Source of the DNA: Leucobacter sp. PH1c
Lineage (GTDB): Bacteria; Actinomycetota; Actinomycetes; Actinomycetales; Microbacteriaceae
Length of the DNA stretch: 64,000 bases
Direction: 5' to 3'
Assembly (NCBI RefSeq): GCF_000633415.1
Contig: NZ_AYMV01000007.1
Coordinates: 62,001-126,000, forward strand
Positions 55,649 through 64,000 of this stretch are shown here, one piece after another. The first letter of the stretch is position 1. Each line of letters begins with the position of its first letter. The translations under genes were made by a program, and so were the position numbers. Below the pieces are notes generated by a model. It was not told the DNA's origin, did not search any database, and worked only from the letters and a program-made list of their open reading frames with translations.

Positions 55649-57898
55649 CTAGTTGGTGATGCGGTAGACGTCGTAGACGCCGTCGATGCGGCGCACCGCG
55701 TTCAGCACGTGGTCGAGGTGCGTGGCGTTCGCCATCTCGAACACGAAGCGGCTGATCGCGAGCCGCGAACTCGAGGTGTTGACCGAGGCGGACAGGATAT
55801 TCACGTGGTGCTCGGAGAGCGTGCGCGTCACATCGGAGAGGAGGCCCGAACGATCGAGCGCCTCGACCTGGATCTGCACCAGGAACACGCTCTTCGACGT
55901 GGGCGCCCACTCGACCTCGACCACGCGATCCTGCTGCGCGCGCAGGTTCTGGAAGTTGTGGCAGTCCGTGCGGTGCACGGAGACGCCCTGCCCCTTCGTC
56001 ACGAAGCCCTGGATCTCGTCTCCCGGAACCGGGGTGCAGCACTTCGCGAGCTTGGCGAGCACGTCGGACGCGCCCTTCACGACGACACCGCTCGAGTCCG
56101 TCGGGCGCGCCGCGCGCGGCGCGTCGATGATCGGCACCGTGGCGAGCGCGGGCTCGGTCGAGCTCTGCTCATCCATGACGAGCGCGGTCACCTTCTCCAC
56201 GACCGACTGCGCCGACACGTGGTTCGCGCCCACCGCGGCGTAGAGCGCCGTGACGTCCGCGTACCGGAGCTGCAGCGCGACCTGCTGCAGCGCCTCCGAG
56301 TTCATCACGCGGTGGAGCGGGAGCCCCTGCTTCCGCAGCGCCTTCGCGATCTCGGTCTTGCCGGTCTCGGCCGCCTCCTCGCGACGCTCCTTCGTGAACC
56401 ACTGGCGGATCTTGTTCTGTGCGCGCTTGCTCTTGACGAACGTGAGCCAGTTCTTGTTGGGGCCGGCGTTCGGGTCCTTCGAGGTGAAGACCTCGACCAC
56501 GTCGCCGTTCTGCAGCGCCGTCTCGAGCGGCACCAGGCGGCCGTTCACGCGCGCGCCCATGGTGCGGTGCCCCACCTCGGTGTGCACGGCGTACGCGAAG
56601 TCCACCGTCGTGCCGCCCGCCGGCAGCCCGATCACGCGTCCCTTCGGTGTGAAGACGTAGACCTCCTTCGCGCCGATCTCGAAGCGCAGCGCGTCGAGGA
56701 ACTCGCTCGGGTCCTCCGTCTCCGCCTGCCAGTCCGAGATGTGCGCGAGCCAGGCCATGTCGTTCGACGACGGACCGGACCCGGTCTGCTGCCGCTGCTT
56801 GTACTTCCAGTGGGCCGCGACGCCGTACTCGGCGCGCTGGTGCATCTCGACGGTCCGGATCTGAATCTCGACGGCGCGGCCGTCGGGCCCGATCACCGTC
56901 GTGTGCAGCGACTGGTACAGGTTGAACTTCGGCGTCGCGATGTAGTCCTTGAAACGCCCGGGGATCGGGGTCCAGCGGGCGTGCACGGCGCCGAGCACCG
57001 CGTAGCAGTCGCGAATCGACTGCACGAGCACCCGGATGCCCACCAGATCGTAGATGTCGTCGAAGTCCCGGCCGCGCACGATCATCTTCTGATAGATCGA
57101 GTAGAGCTCCTTCGGCCGGCCGGTCACCTCGCCCCGGATGCGGGCCTCGCGAAGGTCCGCCTCGATCGAGCTGATCACGACACCGACGAGCTCGTCGCGC
57201 TGCGGGTTGCGCTGCGAGATCAGGTTCTCGATCTCCGCGTAGAGCTTCGGCTTCAGCACGGCGAACGAGAGATCCTCGAGCTCCGACTTGATCGACTGGA
57301 TCCCCAGCCGGTGCGCGAGCGGGGCGTAGATCTCGAGCGTCTCCTGCGCCTTGCGCTTGGCGGAGTCGCCCGAGACGAACCCCCAGGTGCGGGCGTTGTG
57401 GAGCCGATCGGCGAGCTTGATCACGAGGACGCGGATGTCCTTCGCCATCGCGACGACCATCTTGCGCACGGTCTCCGCCTGCGCCGAGTCCCCGTACTTG
57501 ACCTTGTCGAGCTTCGTCACGCCGTCGACGAGCATGGCGATCTCCTCGCCGAAGTCGTCCGTGAGCTGCTGGAGCGTGTAGTCCGTGTCCTCGACCGTGT
57601 CGTGGAGCAGCGCGGCGGCGATCGCGACCGGGGCGACGCCGAGCTCCGCGAGGATCTGGGCGACCGCGATCGGGTGCGTGATGTACGGCTCGCCGCTGCG
57701 GCGCTTCTGGCCGCGGTGCGCGCGCTCCGCGGTCGTGTACGCGCGCTCGATCACCGAGAGGTCAGCGCGGGGGTAGTTGCCTCGCACCGTGCGGACCAGC
57801 TGGTCGACCGCGCCCGGCGCGCTGCCGCGGGAGAAGATCCGGGGCACGAGTCGCCGCAGCGCGGTCGTCCCGCCTTGCGTCACATCGCTCGATACCAC
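55649..57898 (-). CDS. rel: Bifunctional (p)ppGpp synthetase/hydrolase
   Basis: Rel makes and degrades (p)ppGpp, the stringent-response alarmone. The 749-residue protein has the HD hydrolase domain (ALLHDTVEDT, residues 50-200), the synthetase domain (GRPKELYSIYQKM, RDFDDIYDLVGIRV, TPKFNLYQSLHTTV), TGS (VFTPKGRVIGLPAGGTTVDF), a helical/zinc-finger-like region with AKCCTPVPGDEIQGF, and a C-terminal ACT domain. An intact HD motif supports both activities. GGAGG precedes the GTG start. It lies downstream of the sec genes on the same strand. Confidence 0.96.
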   Translation of the reverse strand: MVSSDVTQGGTTALRRLVPRIFSRGSAPGAVDQLVRTVRGNYPRADLSVIERAYTTAERAHRGQKRRSGEPYITHPIAVAQILAELGVAPVAIAAALLHDTVEDTDYTLQQLTDDFGEEIAMLVDGVTKLDKVKYGDSAQAETVRKMVVAMAKDIRVLVIKLADRLHNARTWGFVSGDSAKRKAQETLEIYAPLAHRLGIQSIKSELEDLSFAVLKPKLYAEIENLISQRNPQRDELVGVVISSIEADLREARIRGEVTGRPKELYSIYQKMIVRGRDFDDIYDLVGIRVLVQSIRDCYAVLGAVHARWTPIPGRFKDYIATPKFNLYQSLHTTVIGPDGRAVEIQIRTVEMHQRAEYGVAAHWKYKQRQQTGSGPSSNDMAWLAHISDWQAETEDPSEFLDALRFEIGAKEVYVFTPKGRVIGLPAGGTTVDFAYAVHTEVGHRTMGARVNGRLVPLETALQNGDVVEVFTSKDPNAGPNKNWLTFVKSKRAQNKIRQWFTKERREEAAETGKTEIAKALRKQGLPLHRVMNSEALQQVALQLRYADVTALYAAVGANHVSAQSVVEKVTALVMDEQSSTEPALATVPIIDAPRAARPTDSSGVVVKGASDVLAKLAKCCTPVPGDEIQGFVTKGQGVSVHRTDCHNFQNLRAQQDRVVEVEWAPTSKSVFLVQIQVEALDRSGLLSDVTRTLSEHHVNILSASVNTSSSRLAISRFVFEMANATHLDHVLNAVRRIDGVYDVYRITN

Positions 57899-57984
57899 CC
57901 TGCCTCCTCCTCGAATGCTTGAACGCTACACCACGGGCGCCCATTCCGACGAACTGGGCGCCCGCAGCGAACGGTGGGTTTCCC

Positions 57985-59013
57985 CTACTTCGAATCCGCC
58001 TCGGCGGTCTCCTCTGCGGAGGCCGACTGCTCGCCGCGCGCGCGCCGCACGCGCGCGTCGTGGCGCTTCACCTCGGGCTCGCTCTCGCGCAGGTGCGCGT
58101 AAGCGGGGGCCGCGATGAAGATCGTCGAGTAGGCCCCGACGAGGATGCCAATGAACAGCGCGAGGGAGATGTCGCGGAGCGTTCCGGCGCCGAGCATGAA
58201 GGCGCCGATGAACAGGATCGAGCCGACGGGCAACAGGGCCACCACGGAGGTGTTGATCGAGCGCACGAGCGTCTGGTTCACGCCGAGATTGACCGCCTCG
58301 CCGAAGGTGCGCCGCTCGTTGAGCTCGCCCGGCAGCGTGTTCTCACGGATCTTGTCGAAGACCACGACGGTGTCGTACAGCGAGTAGCCGAGGATCGTGA
58401 GGAAGCCGATCATGGCCGCGGGCGTGATCTCGAAGCCGGATATCCCGTAGATGCCGGCCGTGATCACGAGGTCGTGGAGGAGCGCGACGATCGCTGCGAG
58501 CGACATCTTCCAGGTGCGGAAGTAGATCGCCATCACGAGCGCCGCGAAGAGGATGAACACGACGAGGGCGATGATCGCCTGGCGCGTGATGTCCTGTCCC
58601 CACGCGGGGCCGATGTAGGAGTAGGTGACCTCCTGATCCTCGACGCCGTAGGCCTTCGCGAGCGCGCTCGTGACGGCGCGGTTCTCGGCCTCCTCGAGCG
58701 CCTCGGTCTGCACGCGGATGTCGGTCGGGCCAAGCAGGCTGACGCGCGGTGCGCTCTGCGGCAGCACGGTCGCAACCGCCTCTTCGGCGAGCTTCGGATC
58801 CCGGTCTGCTCCCTGCGCGAGGTGCACCTGGAACTGGCTGCCGCCCGTGAACTCGATGCCGAAGCTGAAGCCTCCGCGCAGCATCGGGCCGACGATCGAG
58901 AGGATGATGAGCACGATCGAGATCGCGTACCAGCGCTTCCGGCGGCCGACGAAGTCGATCGACTTCTCGCCGGTGTAGAGCGCGTTGCCGAACTCTGAGA
59001 ATGAGCGAGCCAT
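57985..59013 (-). CDS. secF: Protein translocase subunit SecF
   Basis: SecF works with SecD to drive late steps of Sec export with the proton motive force. The 342-residue protein has six TM segments, FSFGIEFTGGSQFQV in the first extracytoplasmic part, and LTILGYSLYDTVVVFDKIRE in TM4-5. The ATG at 59013 lies 1 nt after the secD stop. The C-terminal 40 residues are charged and probably disordered. Confidence 0.95.
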   Translation of the reverse strand: MARSFSEFGNALYTGEKSIDFVGRRKRWYAISIVLIILSIVGPMLRGGFSFGIEFTGGSQFQVHLAQGADRDPKLAEEAVATVLPQSAPRVSLLGPTDIRVQTEALEEAENRAVTSALAKAYGVEDQEVTYSYIGPAWGQDITRQAIIALVVFILFAALVMAIYFRTWKMSLAAIVALLHDLVITAGIYGISGFEITPAAMIGFLTILGYSLYDTVVVFDKIRENTLPGELNERRTFGEAVNLGVNQTLVRSINTSVVALLPVGSILFIGAFMLGAGTLRDISLALFIGILVGAYSTIFIAAPAYAHLRESEPEVKRHDARVRRARGEQSASAEETAEADSK

Positions 59014-59014
59014 G

Positions 59015-60826
59015 TCAGCTCTCCTTTCCGGCGGTGGCGCCGGCGGCCTCGGCCGCCTTCCGCTCCGCGATCGTCTGTCGGCGTTCGGCTTCCTTCTGGC
59101 TGCGCGCCACCTTCTTGCCCGCACCCTTGCCCGCGACGACGGGCTCGCGGAACTGCGCGCGACCGCGGTACACGGCGCCGAGGCGCTGCGGATCGAGGCC
59201 CGAGAAGCGGTGGCCGCTCTGGTAGAAGCGGGTGCGCGCGAGGAGGGTCATCATCGGGTGCGTGAAGAGCGCGACCACGAGGACGTCCACGAGCGTCGTG
59301 AGGCCGAGCGTGAACGCGAAGCCCTTCACGTTGCCGACCGCGAGGATGAAGAGGATCACCGCGGCGAGGAAGTTCACGCCGTCGGACGCGAGCACCGTGC
59401 GGAACGCGCGCTTCCACCCGTGCTCGACGGCCCGCTCGATCGAGAAGCCGTCGCGCAGCGCGTCGCGGATGCGCTCGAAGTAGACGATGAACGAGTCCGC
59501 CGTGAAGCCGACGGCCACGATGATGCCCGCGACACCGGCGAGCGACAGGCGGTAGCCCTGGCGCCACGAGAAGAACGTGAGCAACAGGTACGTCAGCACG
59601 CCGGCGATCGCGAGCGAAGCGATCGTGAGCGAGCCGAGCGCGCGGTACTGGAAGAGCGAGTACACGACGACGAGGAGCAGGCCGATAAGGCCGGCGAGCA
59701 GGCCGTAGCCGAGCTGGCTCGCACCGAGCGTCGCGGAGATGTCCTCCTGGCTCTGCACCGTGAAGTCGATGGGCAGCGCGCCAAACTTCAGCTGGTCCGC
59801 GAGTGCCTGCGCCGACTCCTGCGTGAAGTCGCCGCTGATCGACGGGCGTCCGTCGAGGATCTGGCCCTGCATCTGCGGGGCCGAGAGCACGCGACCGTCG
59901 AGCACGAACGCGAACTGGTCCTGCGGCGAGGGCGCGCCGTAGAGGCGCGTGCTGATCTTGCCGAAGGTCTCGGTGCCCTGCTTGTTCATGACGATCTGGA
60001 TGACCCAGCCACCCGTGGTCGCACCGGTCTGCGTGGTGGCCATCTGCGCGGTGGCATCGGTGATGACGTCGCCGTTGAGTTCGACCGGGCCGAGGATGTA
60101 CTTCTGGGTGCCCGACTCGTCGCAGGTGATGAGCGGCTCATCGGCCGAGGCGTTGCCCGTCTCGAGTGCCGCATCCGAGGTGCAGGTGAACGCGTCGAAC
60201 TTGGTCTGCAGGCCCGGGGTGATCCAGGCGAGGTCGCCGGCGCTCTCGGGCTTCGTCTCGGGGAGGATGTCCTCGGGCTTCAGCGCGTCGGCCTTGGCAC
60301 GCGCCTCCTCGGCGGCCTTCTGGGCCTCGACGCGAGCGTCCTCCGCGGCCTGCTCGGCCTCGGTGAGCGGTACGGGGTCGCCGTTCTCGTCGGTCTTCGG
60401 CTCGGGTGCGGGCTGCTGCGTGAGGTCGATGCCGATGCCCGTCGCGAGGACGGGGCGGAAGTCGAGCTTCGCGGAGGCCTCGATGCGCTTCAGCGTCTCT
60501 TCGTCGGCCTTGCCGGGGATCGAGACGGAGATGTGCTGGTTGCCCTGCGTGGTGATCTCTGCCTCGGAGACGCCCGCAGCGTCAACGCGCTGGCGAATGA
60601 TCGAGACCGCCTGCTGCAGCTGCTCGCCGCCGACGGCCTGGCCGTCGGTCTGCTCAGCCGCGAGCAGGATCTGGGTGCCGCCCTGGAGATCGAGGGCCAG
60701 TTTCGGCGTCCACGTCGCATCGCTCCTGAACACGCCATAGGTGATCAGGCCCGCGAGGCCCACGAGGAGGACCAATAGGAAGACCAGGGAGCGACGAGCT
60801 CCCCGGACGGCTGGAGTGGACGCCAA
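59015..60826 (-). CDS. secD: Protein translocase subunit SecD
   Basis: SecD forms the SecDF complex at the translocon. The 603-residue protein has an N-terminal TM helix, LALDLQGGTQILL, a large extracytoplasmic P1 domain and five C-terminal TM helices with VGFTADSFIVYFERIRD. An acidic Glu/Ala/Lys-rich insert (about residues 140-190) lies in P1, longer than in E. coli but seen in actinobacteria. The start is TTG with a weak GAGAAAG site. A hairpin lies between yajC and this gene. Confidence 0.95.
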   Translation of the reverse strand: MASTPAVRGARRSLVFLLVLLVGLAGLITYGVFRSDATWTPKLALDLQGGTQILLAAEQTDGQAVGGEQLQQAVSIIRQRVDAAGVSEAEITTQGNQHISVSIPGKADEETLKRIEASAKLDFRPVLATGIGIDLTQQPAPEPKTDENGDPVPLTEAEQAAEDARVEAQKAAEEARAKADALKPEDILPETKPESAGDLAWITPGLQTKFDAFTCTSDAALETGNASADEPLITCDESGTQKYILGPVELNGDVITDATAQMATTQTGATTGGWVIQIVMNKQGTETFGKISTRLYGAPSPQDQFAFVLDGRVLSAPQMQGQILDGRPSISGDFTQESAQALADQLKFGALPIDFTVQSQEDISATLGASQLGYGLLAGLIGLLLVVVYSLFQYRALGSLTIASLAIAGVLTYLLLTFFSWRQGYRLSLAGVAGIIVAVGFTADSFIVYFERIRDALRDGFSIERAVEHGWKRAFRTVLASDGVNFLAAVILFILAVGNVKGFAFTLGLTTLVDVLVVALFTHPMMTLLARTRFYQSGHRFSGLDPQRLGAVYRGRAQFREPVVAGKGAGKKVARSQKEAERRQTIAERKAAEAAGATAGKES

Positions 60827-60859
60827 AACGACTGCTTTCTCTCAGTGCTGGAGTGGAAC

Positions 60860-60881
60860 GGCCGCGGCCGAAGCCGCGGCC
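60860..60881 (-). terminator. Hairpin between yajC and secD
   Basis: Perfect 9-bp arms GGCCGCGGC/GCCGCGGCC with loop CGAA, in the 61-nt yajC-secD gap. It may be an attenuator or mRNA-stability element rather than a full terminator. Confidence 0.45.
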
Positions 60882-60887
60882 CGACGG

Positions 60888-61358
60888 CTACGCCTTCGGC
60901 GTCTGCTCGCCACCCTGCTGGTCGGTGTCCGGGCGCTCGGTCTCCGCGTCGGTCGACGGGCTCTCCGGCTCGGCTGCGGGAGCGTCCTCTGCGGGCGCCT
61001 CGGTCGCGGCCTGCTCGGCGGTCCCGTTGGCGATGCGCTCGCCGAACTCGGGATCGTCGTCGGGAGCGAGCGTCGACGTGGGCTCCTCGGCGGGCGCGTC
61101 CGTCGGCGTGACGATCTGCGCGATCGCGTTGCGATGAGCGACGAGCGTCGAGGTGCCGCTGCGCACGACGACCTTGTTGTCCTCTTCATCGACGGACTCG
61201 ATCGTGCCGAAGATGCCGGACTGGAGCATGACCTCCGCCCCCGGACGCAGCCCGTTCTGGAGCTCCTGCATCGCCTGCTGGCGCTTCTTCCCGTTCCGGA
61301 ACATGAAGAAGATAAGCAGCGCGATCAGCGCAAACATCAGAATGGTAATCGGGTCCAT
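60888..61358 (-). CDS. yajC: Preprotein translocase accessory subunit YajC
   Basis: YajC associates with SecDF. The 156-residue protein has one N-terminal TM helix (about residues 4-20), the basic FRNGKKRQQ stop, a small conserved domain (LRPGAEVMLQSGIFGTIESV), and a 65-residue acidic Pro/Ala/Glu tail that is probably disordered. It precedes secD and secF and follows ruvB by 116 nt. Confidence 0.93.
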   Translation of the reverse strand: MDPITILMFALIALLIFFMFRNGKKRQQAMQELQNGLRPGAEVMLQSGIFGTIESVDEEDNKVVVRSGTSTLVAHRNAIAQIVTPTDAPAEEPTSTLAPDDDPEFGERIANGTAEQAATEAPAEDAPAAEPESPSTDAETERPDTDQQGGEQTPKA

Positions 61359-61474
61359 CGGAACTGAGGTCCTTTCGGTGGGCGTGCCCGCGCGGGTGCA
61401 GTTGGCACAATCCTTACGAGTCTAGCGCTCGCGCTCCCCGCTGTGCGAGGGTTTTTCCACCGAATCCGCAGCTT

Positions 61475-62467
61475 TCAGGCGGGCGGCGTGAGGCCCACGT
61501 GGTCCCAGCCGAGGCGGGTCGCGATCCGGCCGCGCGGGGTGCGCGTCACGAGGCCCGTGCGCACCAGGAACGGCTCGACCACGGCCTCGATCGTCTCCGC
61601 CTCCTCGCCGACGGAGACCGCGAGGGTCGAGAGCCCGACGGGGCCGCCACCGAAGCGCTCGACGATGGCGCGCAGCACCTCGCGGTCGAGCCGGTCGAGG
61701 CCGTGCTCGTCGACGTCGTACAGCGCGAGGGCCGCGCGCACCGAGCTCGTGTCCCCCGGCGTTCCGTGGACGAGGCTGTAGTCGCGAACGCGCCGGAGCA
61801 GGCGGTTCGCAATGCGCGGGGTGCCGCGGGATCGGCCCGCGATCTCGTCGATGCCCTGCTCGGAGAGCGCGAAGCCGAGGAGGCCCGCCGCTCGGCGCAC
61901 CACGCTCGCGAGTTCGTCCTCCGCGTAGAACTCGAGGTGTGCGGTGAAGCCGAAGCGGTCGCGCAGCGGGTTCGGGAGCAGGCCCGAGCGCGTGGTCGCA
62001 CCGACGAGCGTGAATGGCGAGAGCTCGAGCGGGACCGAGGTGGCGCCCGCGCCCTTCCCCACCATGATGTCGACCTTGAAGTCTTCCATGGCGAGGTAGA
62101 GCATCTCCTCCGCGCTCCGCGCCATGCGGTGGATCTCGTCGATGAAGAGCACCTCCCCCGGTGTCAGTGCCGACAGCACCGCGGCGAGGTCGCCCGCGTG
62201 CTGGATCGCGGGCCCGGAGGTCTGATGGAGGGGCTTGTCGAGTTCGGCGGCGACGATCATGGACAGCGTGGTCTTCCCGAGGCCGGGCGGACCCGCGAGC
62301 AGAATGTGGTCCGGCGTGCGCTGCTGGAGGGTCGCGGCGTTCAGCAGCAGCGAGAGCTGGCTGCGCACCTTCGTCTGACCCACGAACTCCTCAAGCGTCG
62401 CCGGGCGCAGTGCGCCCTCGTAGCCCTGCTCCGACGGCGCGGCCTGCGCGTTCAGCTCGCCGGTCAT
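61475..62467 (-). CDS. ruvB: Holliday junction helicase motor RuvB
   Basis: RuvB is the AAA+ ring that pulls DNA through RuvA-bound Holliday junctions. The 330-residue protein has Walker [10 protein letters not shown], Walker [10 protein letters not shown], sensor 1 LVGATTRSG and the C-terminal winged helix. Its ATG overlaps the ruvA stop (ATGA). Expression should follow ruvA and thus the LexA-like box upstream. Confidence 0.97.
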   Translation of the reverse strand: MTGELNAQAAPSEQGYEGALRPATLEEFVGQTKVRSQLSLLLNAATLQQRTPDHILLAGPPGLGKTTLSMIVAAELDKPLHQTSGPAIQHAGDLAAVLSALTPGEVLFIDEIHRMARSAEEMLYLAMEDFKVDIMVGKGAGATSVPLELSPFTLVGATTRSGLLPNPLRDRFGFTAHLEFYAEDELASVVRRAAGLLGFALSEQGIDEIAGRSRGTPRIANRLLRRVRDYSLVHGTPGDTSSVRAALALYDVDEHGLDRLDREVLRAIVERFGGGPVGLSTLAVSVGEEAETIEAVVEPFLVRTGLVTRTPRGRIATRLGWDHVGLTPPA

Positions 62468-63093
62468 CGTGCGGCCCCGCCGCGACCGCCGGGGCGACCA
62501 GCCTGGAGCAGCGCGAGCGCCGCGCGCAGGAGCCCGGCGTGCTCCTCAGGAGCTCCGGCCTGGATCGCATCGGCGACCGCGAGCTCGGCGTCCGACTGGC
62601 TCCAGCCGAGCCCCACGAGCCCGTCCGCGACGGCGTCGGCTGCGCCCGGAGCCGCGGGGCCGGCGGCGCCGGGCTCGTCTGCGGCCTGGGCGACGGCGTC
62701 GAGCTTCCCCGCGAGCGAGACGACGATGAGCTTTGCCGTCTTCGGGCCGATGCCCGACACCTTCCGGAAGGGCTTCTCGTCCTCGGCGGCGACGGCGCGC
62801 GCGATCTCCTGCGGTGCGAGCCCGGAGAGCACGCCGAGCGCGCTGCGCGGGCCGACGCCCGACACCGCGATCAGGTGGCCGAAGACGGCGAGCTCGGCCT
62901 CCGTCGCGAAGCCGAACAGGGTCAGCGAATCCTCCCGGACCACGAGCGAGGTGTGCAGCGACACCGCATCGCCCGGGTGGAACTGCGCCACCCGGCCGCT
63001 CGGCACCTCGACGCGCACGCCGAGACCGCCGAGGCCTACCACCGCCCAGCCCGCGCCAGAGGAGAGCACGGGTCCCTGAATCGAAGCAATCAC
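62464..63093 (-). CDS. ruvA: Holliday junction-binding protein RuvA
   Basis: RuvA binds four-way junctions and loads RuvB. The 209-residue protein starts [10 protein letters not shown] (GTG start) and shows the OB fold, the helix-hairpin-helix repeats [14 protein letters not shown] and [14 protein letters not shown], and the C-terminal RuvB-binding domain after a flexible Ala/Gly linker. A TAGGGT box 7 nt before the GTG marks a leaderless mRNA. The frame is open upstream to 63147, but only the GTG at 63093 gives the family N-terminus. No ruvC precedes it. Confidence 0.95.
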   Translation of the reverse strand: MIASIQGPVLSSGAGWAVVGLGGLGVRVEVPSGRVAQFHPGDAVSLHTSLVVREDSLTLFGFATEAELAVFGHLIAVSGVGPRSALGVLSGLAPQEIARAVAAEDEKPFRKVSGIGPKTAKLIVVSLAGKLDAVAQAADEPGAAGPAAPGAADAVADGLVGLGWSQSDAELAVADAIQAGAPEEHAGLLRAALALLQAGRPGGRGGAAR

Positions 63094-63100
63094 ATCGCCC

Positions 63101-63106
63101 ACCCTA
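63101..63106 (-). promoter_or_regulatory. -10 box of a leaderless ruvA transcript
   Basis: TAGGGT on the minus strand, 7 nt before GTG 63093. Confidence 0.5.
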
Positions 63107-63136
63107 GAGGGGGCCGGAGACGCGAAGGGCCCGCCA

Positions 63137-63174
63137 CTCCGAGACATTCGTACTTTTGTTCGAATTTCTCGGAG
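63137..63174. repeat. Inverted repeat surrounding the ruvA LexA-like box
   Basis: 14-bp arms (63137-63150 and 63161-63174, one mismatch) around a 10-nt centre, with an outer GGGCCCGC/GCGGGCCC stem (63128-63135, 63176-63183). As RNA it could also end leuA transcription, since it starts 18 nt after the leuA stop. It shares the TCCGAGA core with the repeat at 35980-36049. Confidence 0.6.
63148..63163. promoter_or_regulatory. LexA (SOS) box upstream of ruvA
   Basis: TCGTACTTTTGTTCGA differs at one position from the actinobacterial SOS box TCGAACN4GTTCGA. It lies 41 bp upstream of the ruvA -10 box. ruvAB is SOS-controlled in many bacteria, which supports the call. Confidence 0.65.
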
Positions 63175-63200
63175 CGCGGGCCCCGGCTGCGCGCTGCGGT

Positions 63201-64000
63201 CTACGCGGTCGCGCCCACCGTCTCTGCGGGAGTCGCGTTGCGGACCGCGCGGTTCACCGAGGAGATGATCGCCTTGAGCGTGGCGCGGCTCGTGTCGGGA
63301 TCGATCCCGACGCCCCAGAGCCGCTGCCCGTCGACCTCGAGGTCGACGTAGGAGGCCGCGACCGCGTCGCCGCCCGAGCTCATCGCGTGCTCGACGTAGT
63401 CGAAGAGCGTCACCTCGTGGCCATCGTCCGTGAGCGCCGCGATGAACGCGTCCACCGGCCCGTTGCCGCGCGCCGTCGCCTGCTTCTGCTCGTCCCCGTC
63501 GCGGTAGTCGACCACGAGCTCGGTGACGCCGTCGCCCGTGCTGGTCGCGGCGGTGCGGAAGATCTCATAGCGGCCCCAGCGCTCGGCGTCGGCGTCGCTC
63601 GCGGGCAGGTACTCGTCCTGGAAAATCTGCCAGATCGCCTCGCTCGACATCTCGCCGCCCTCGCTGTCCGTCACGCTCTGCACGACCGCGCTGAACTCGA
63701 TCTGCAGGCGGCGCGGGAGATCCAGCGAGTGGTCGGTCTTCAGCAGGTAGGCGACACCGCCCTTGCCCGACTGCGAGTTGACGCGGATCACGGCCTCGTA
63801 CGAGCGGCCCAGATCCTTCGGATCGACGGGCAGATAGGGAACCGCCCACTCGATGTCGTCGATCGACGTGCCCGCGGCCTCGGCGTCGCGCGCCATCCGT
63901 TCGAAGCCCTTCTTGATCGCGTCCTGGTGCGATCCCGAGAAGGCCGTGTAGACCAGGTCGCCCGCCCACGGGCTGCGCTCGGGCACCCGCAGCTGGTTGC
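63201..64000 (-). CDS. leuA: 2-isopropylmalate synthase, C-terminal part
   Basis: The gene runs off the right edge; the visible 266 residues are the C-terminal part. GDLVYTAFSGSHQDAIKKGF is the end of the catalytic barrel and subdomain, WAVPYLPVDPKDLGRSYEAV follows, and the last 120 residues form the LeuA regulatory dimer domain that binds leucine for feedback inhibition. It makes 2-isopropylmalate from 2-oxoisovalerate and acetyl-CoA. The length suggests the long actinobacterial form. The promoter is outside the window. Confidence 0.95.
   Translation of the reverse strand, partial: NQLRVPERSPWAGDLVYTAFSGSHQDAIKKGFERMARDAEAAGTSIDDIEWAVPYLPVDPKDLGRSYEAVIRVNSQSGKGGVAYLLKTDHSLDLPRRLQIEFSAVVQSVTDSEGGEMSSEAIWQIFQDEYLPASDADAERWGRYEIFRTAATSTGDGVTELVVDYRDGDEQKQATARGNGPVDAFIAALTDDGHEVTLFDYVEHAMSSGGDAVAASYVDLEVDGQRLWGVGIDPDTSRATLKAIISSVNRAVRNATPAETVGATA

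Overview
The window is a GC-rich chromosomal segment of an actinobacterium. The gene order and protein signatures fit the family Microbacteriaceae, possibly a Leucobacter relative; the genus is my inference from recall of protein sequences, not a search. The actinobacterial marks visible here are a PucR-type regulator in front of fabD-fabH-acpP-fabF, the coproporphyrin branch of heme synthesis (ferrochelatase plus HemQ), the pyrR-pyrB-pyrC-(membrane protein)-carA-carB-pyrF-gmk operon, an mIHF domain joined to guanylate kinase, a cysteine-free S4 protein, and many genes whose start codon lies 6-7 nt after a TANNNT -10 box (leaderless transcripts).

Layout, left to right. 1-4217 (+): end of a FasR-like regulator and the type II fatty-acid operon, closed by a strong bidirectional terminator. 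4349-10028: dps, then hemH-hemQ (-) facing a three-gene iron/heme-type ABC importer (+) across a shared palindromic operator. 10185-18139: mixed genes (FadR-type regulator, tyrosine phosphatase, tRNA with CAT anticodon, MFS permease, TauE/SafE exporter with divergent AraC regulator, HdeD-like protein, NIPA/DMT-like membrane protein). 16260-27069 (-): pyrimidine operon, with a PyrR-binding RNA hairpin in front of pyrR, running into an mIHF-guanylate kinase fusion. 27192-28177 (-): efp-nusB.

28339-42220 is an accessory block between efp and aroB: a thioesterase, a MoxR AAA+/vWA/unknown trio, an ABC exporter pair, and a six-gene unit (SsuABC-like importer, Ldh-family oxidoreductase, BAAT-like hydrolase, DUF1684) in which each gene overlaps the next. 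It is the least explained part of the window. 42345-50598 (-): alaS-ruvX-mltG-aroE-aroC-aroK-aroB, tightly packed. 50663-64000: a small membrane protein, rpsD, rarA, a DUF349 gene (+), an orphan AbiEi-like protein (+), rel, yajC-secD-secF, ruvA-ruvB under a near-perfect LexA box, and the 3' part of leuA.

No CRISPR array, insertion sequence, prophage gene or rRNA is visible. No gene-free stretch exceeds 300 bp; the longest (35823-36108 and 51692-51968) hold a 26-bp inverted repeat and the rpsD leader. All positions were read by eye, and product names rest on motif recognition without any database search.
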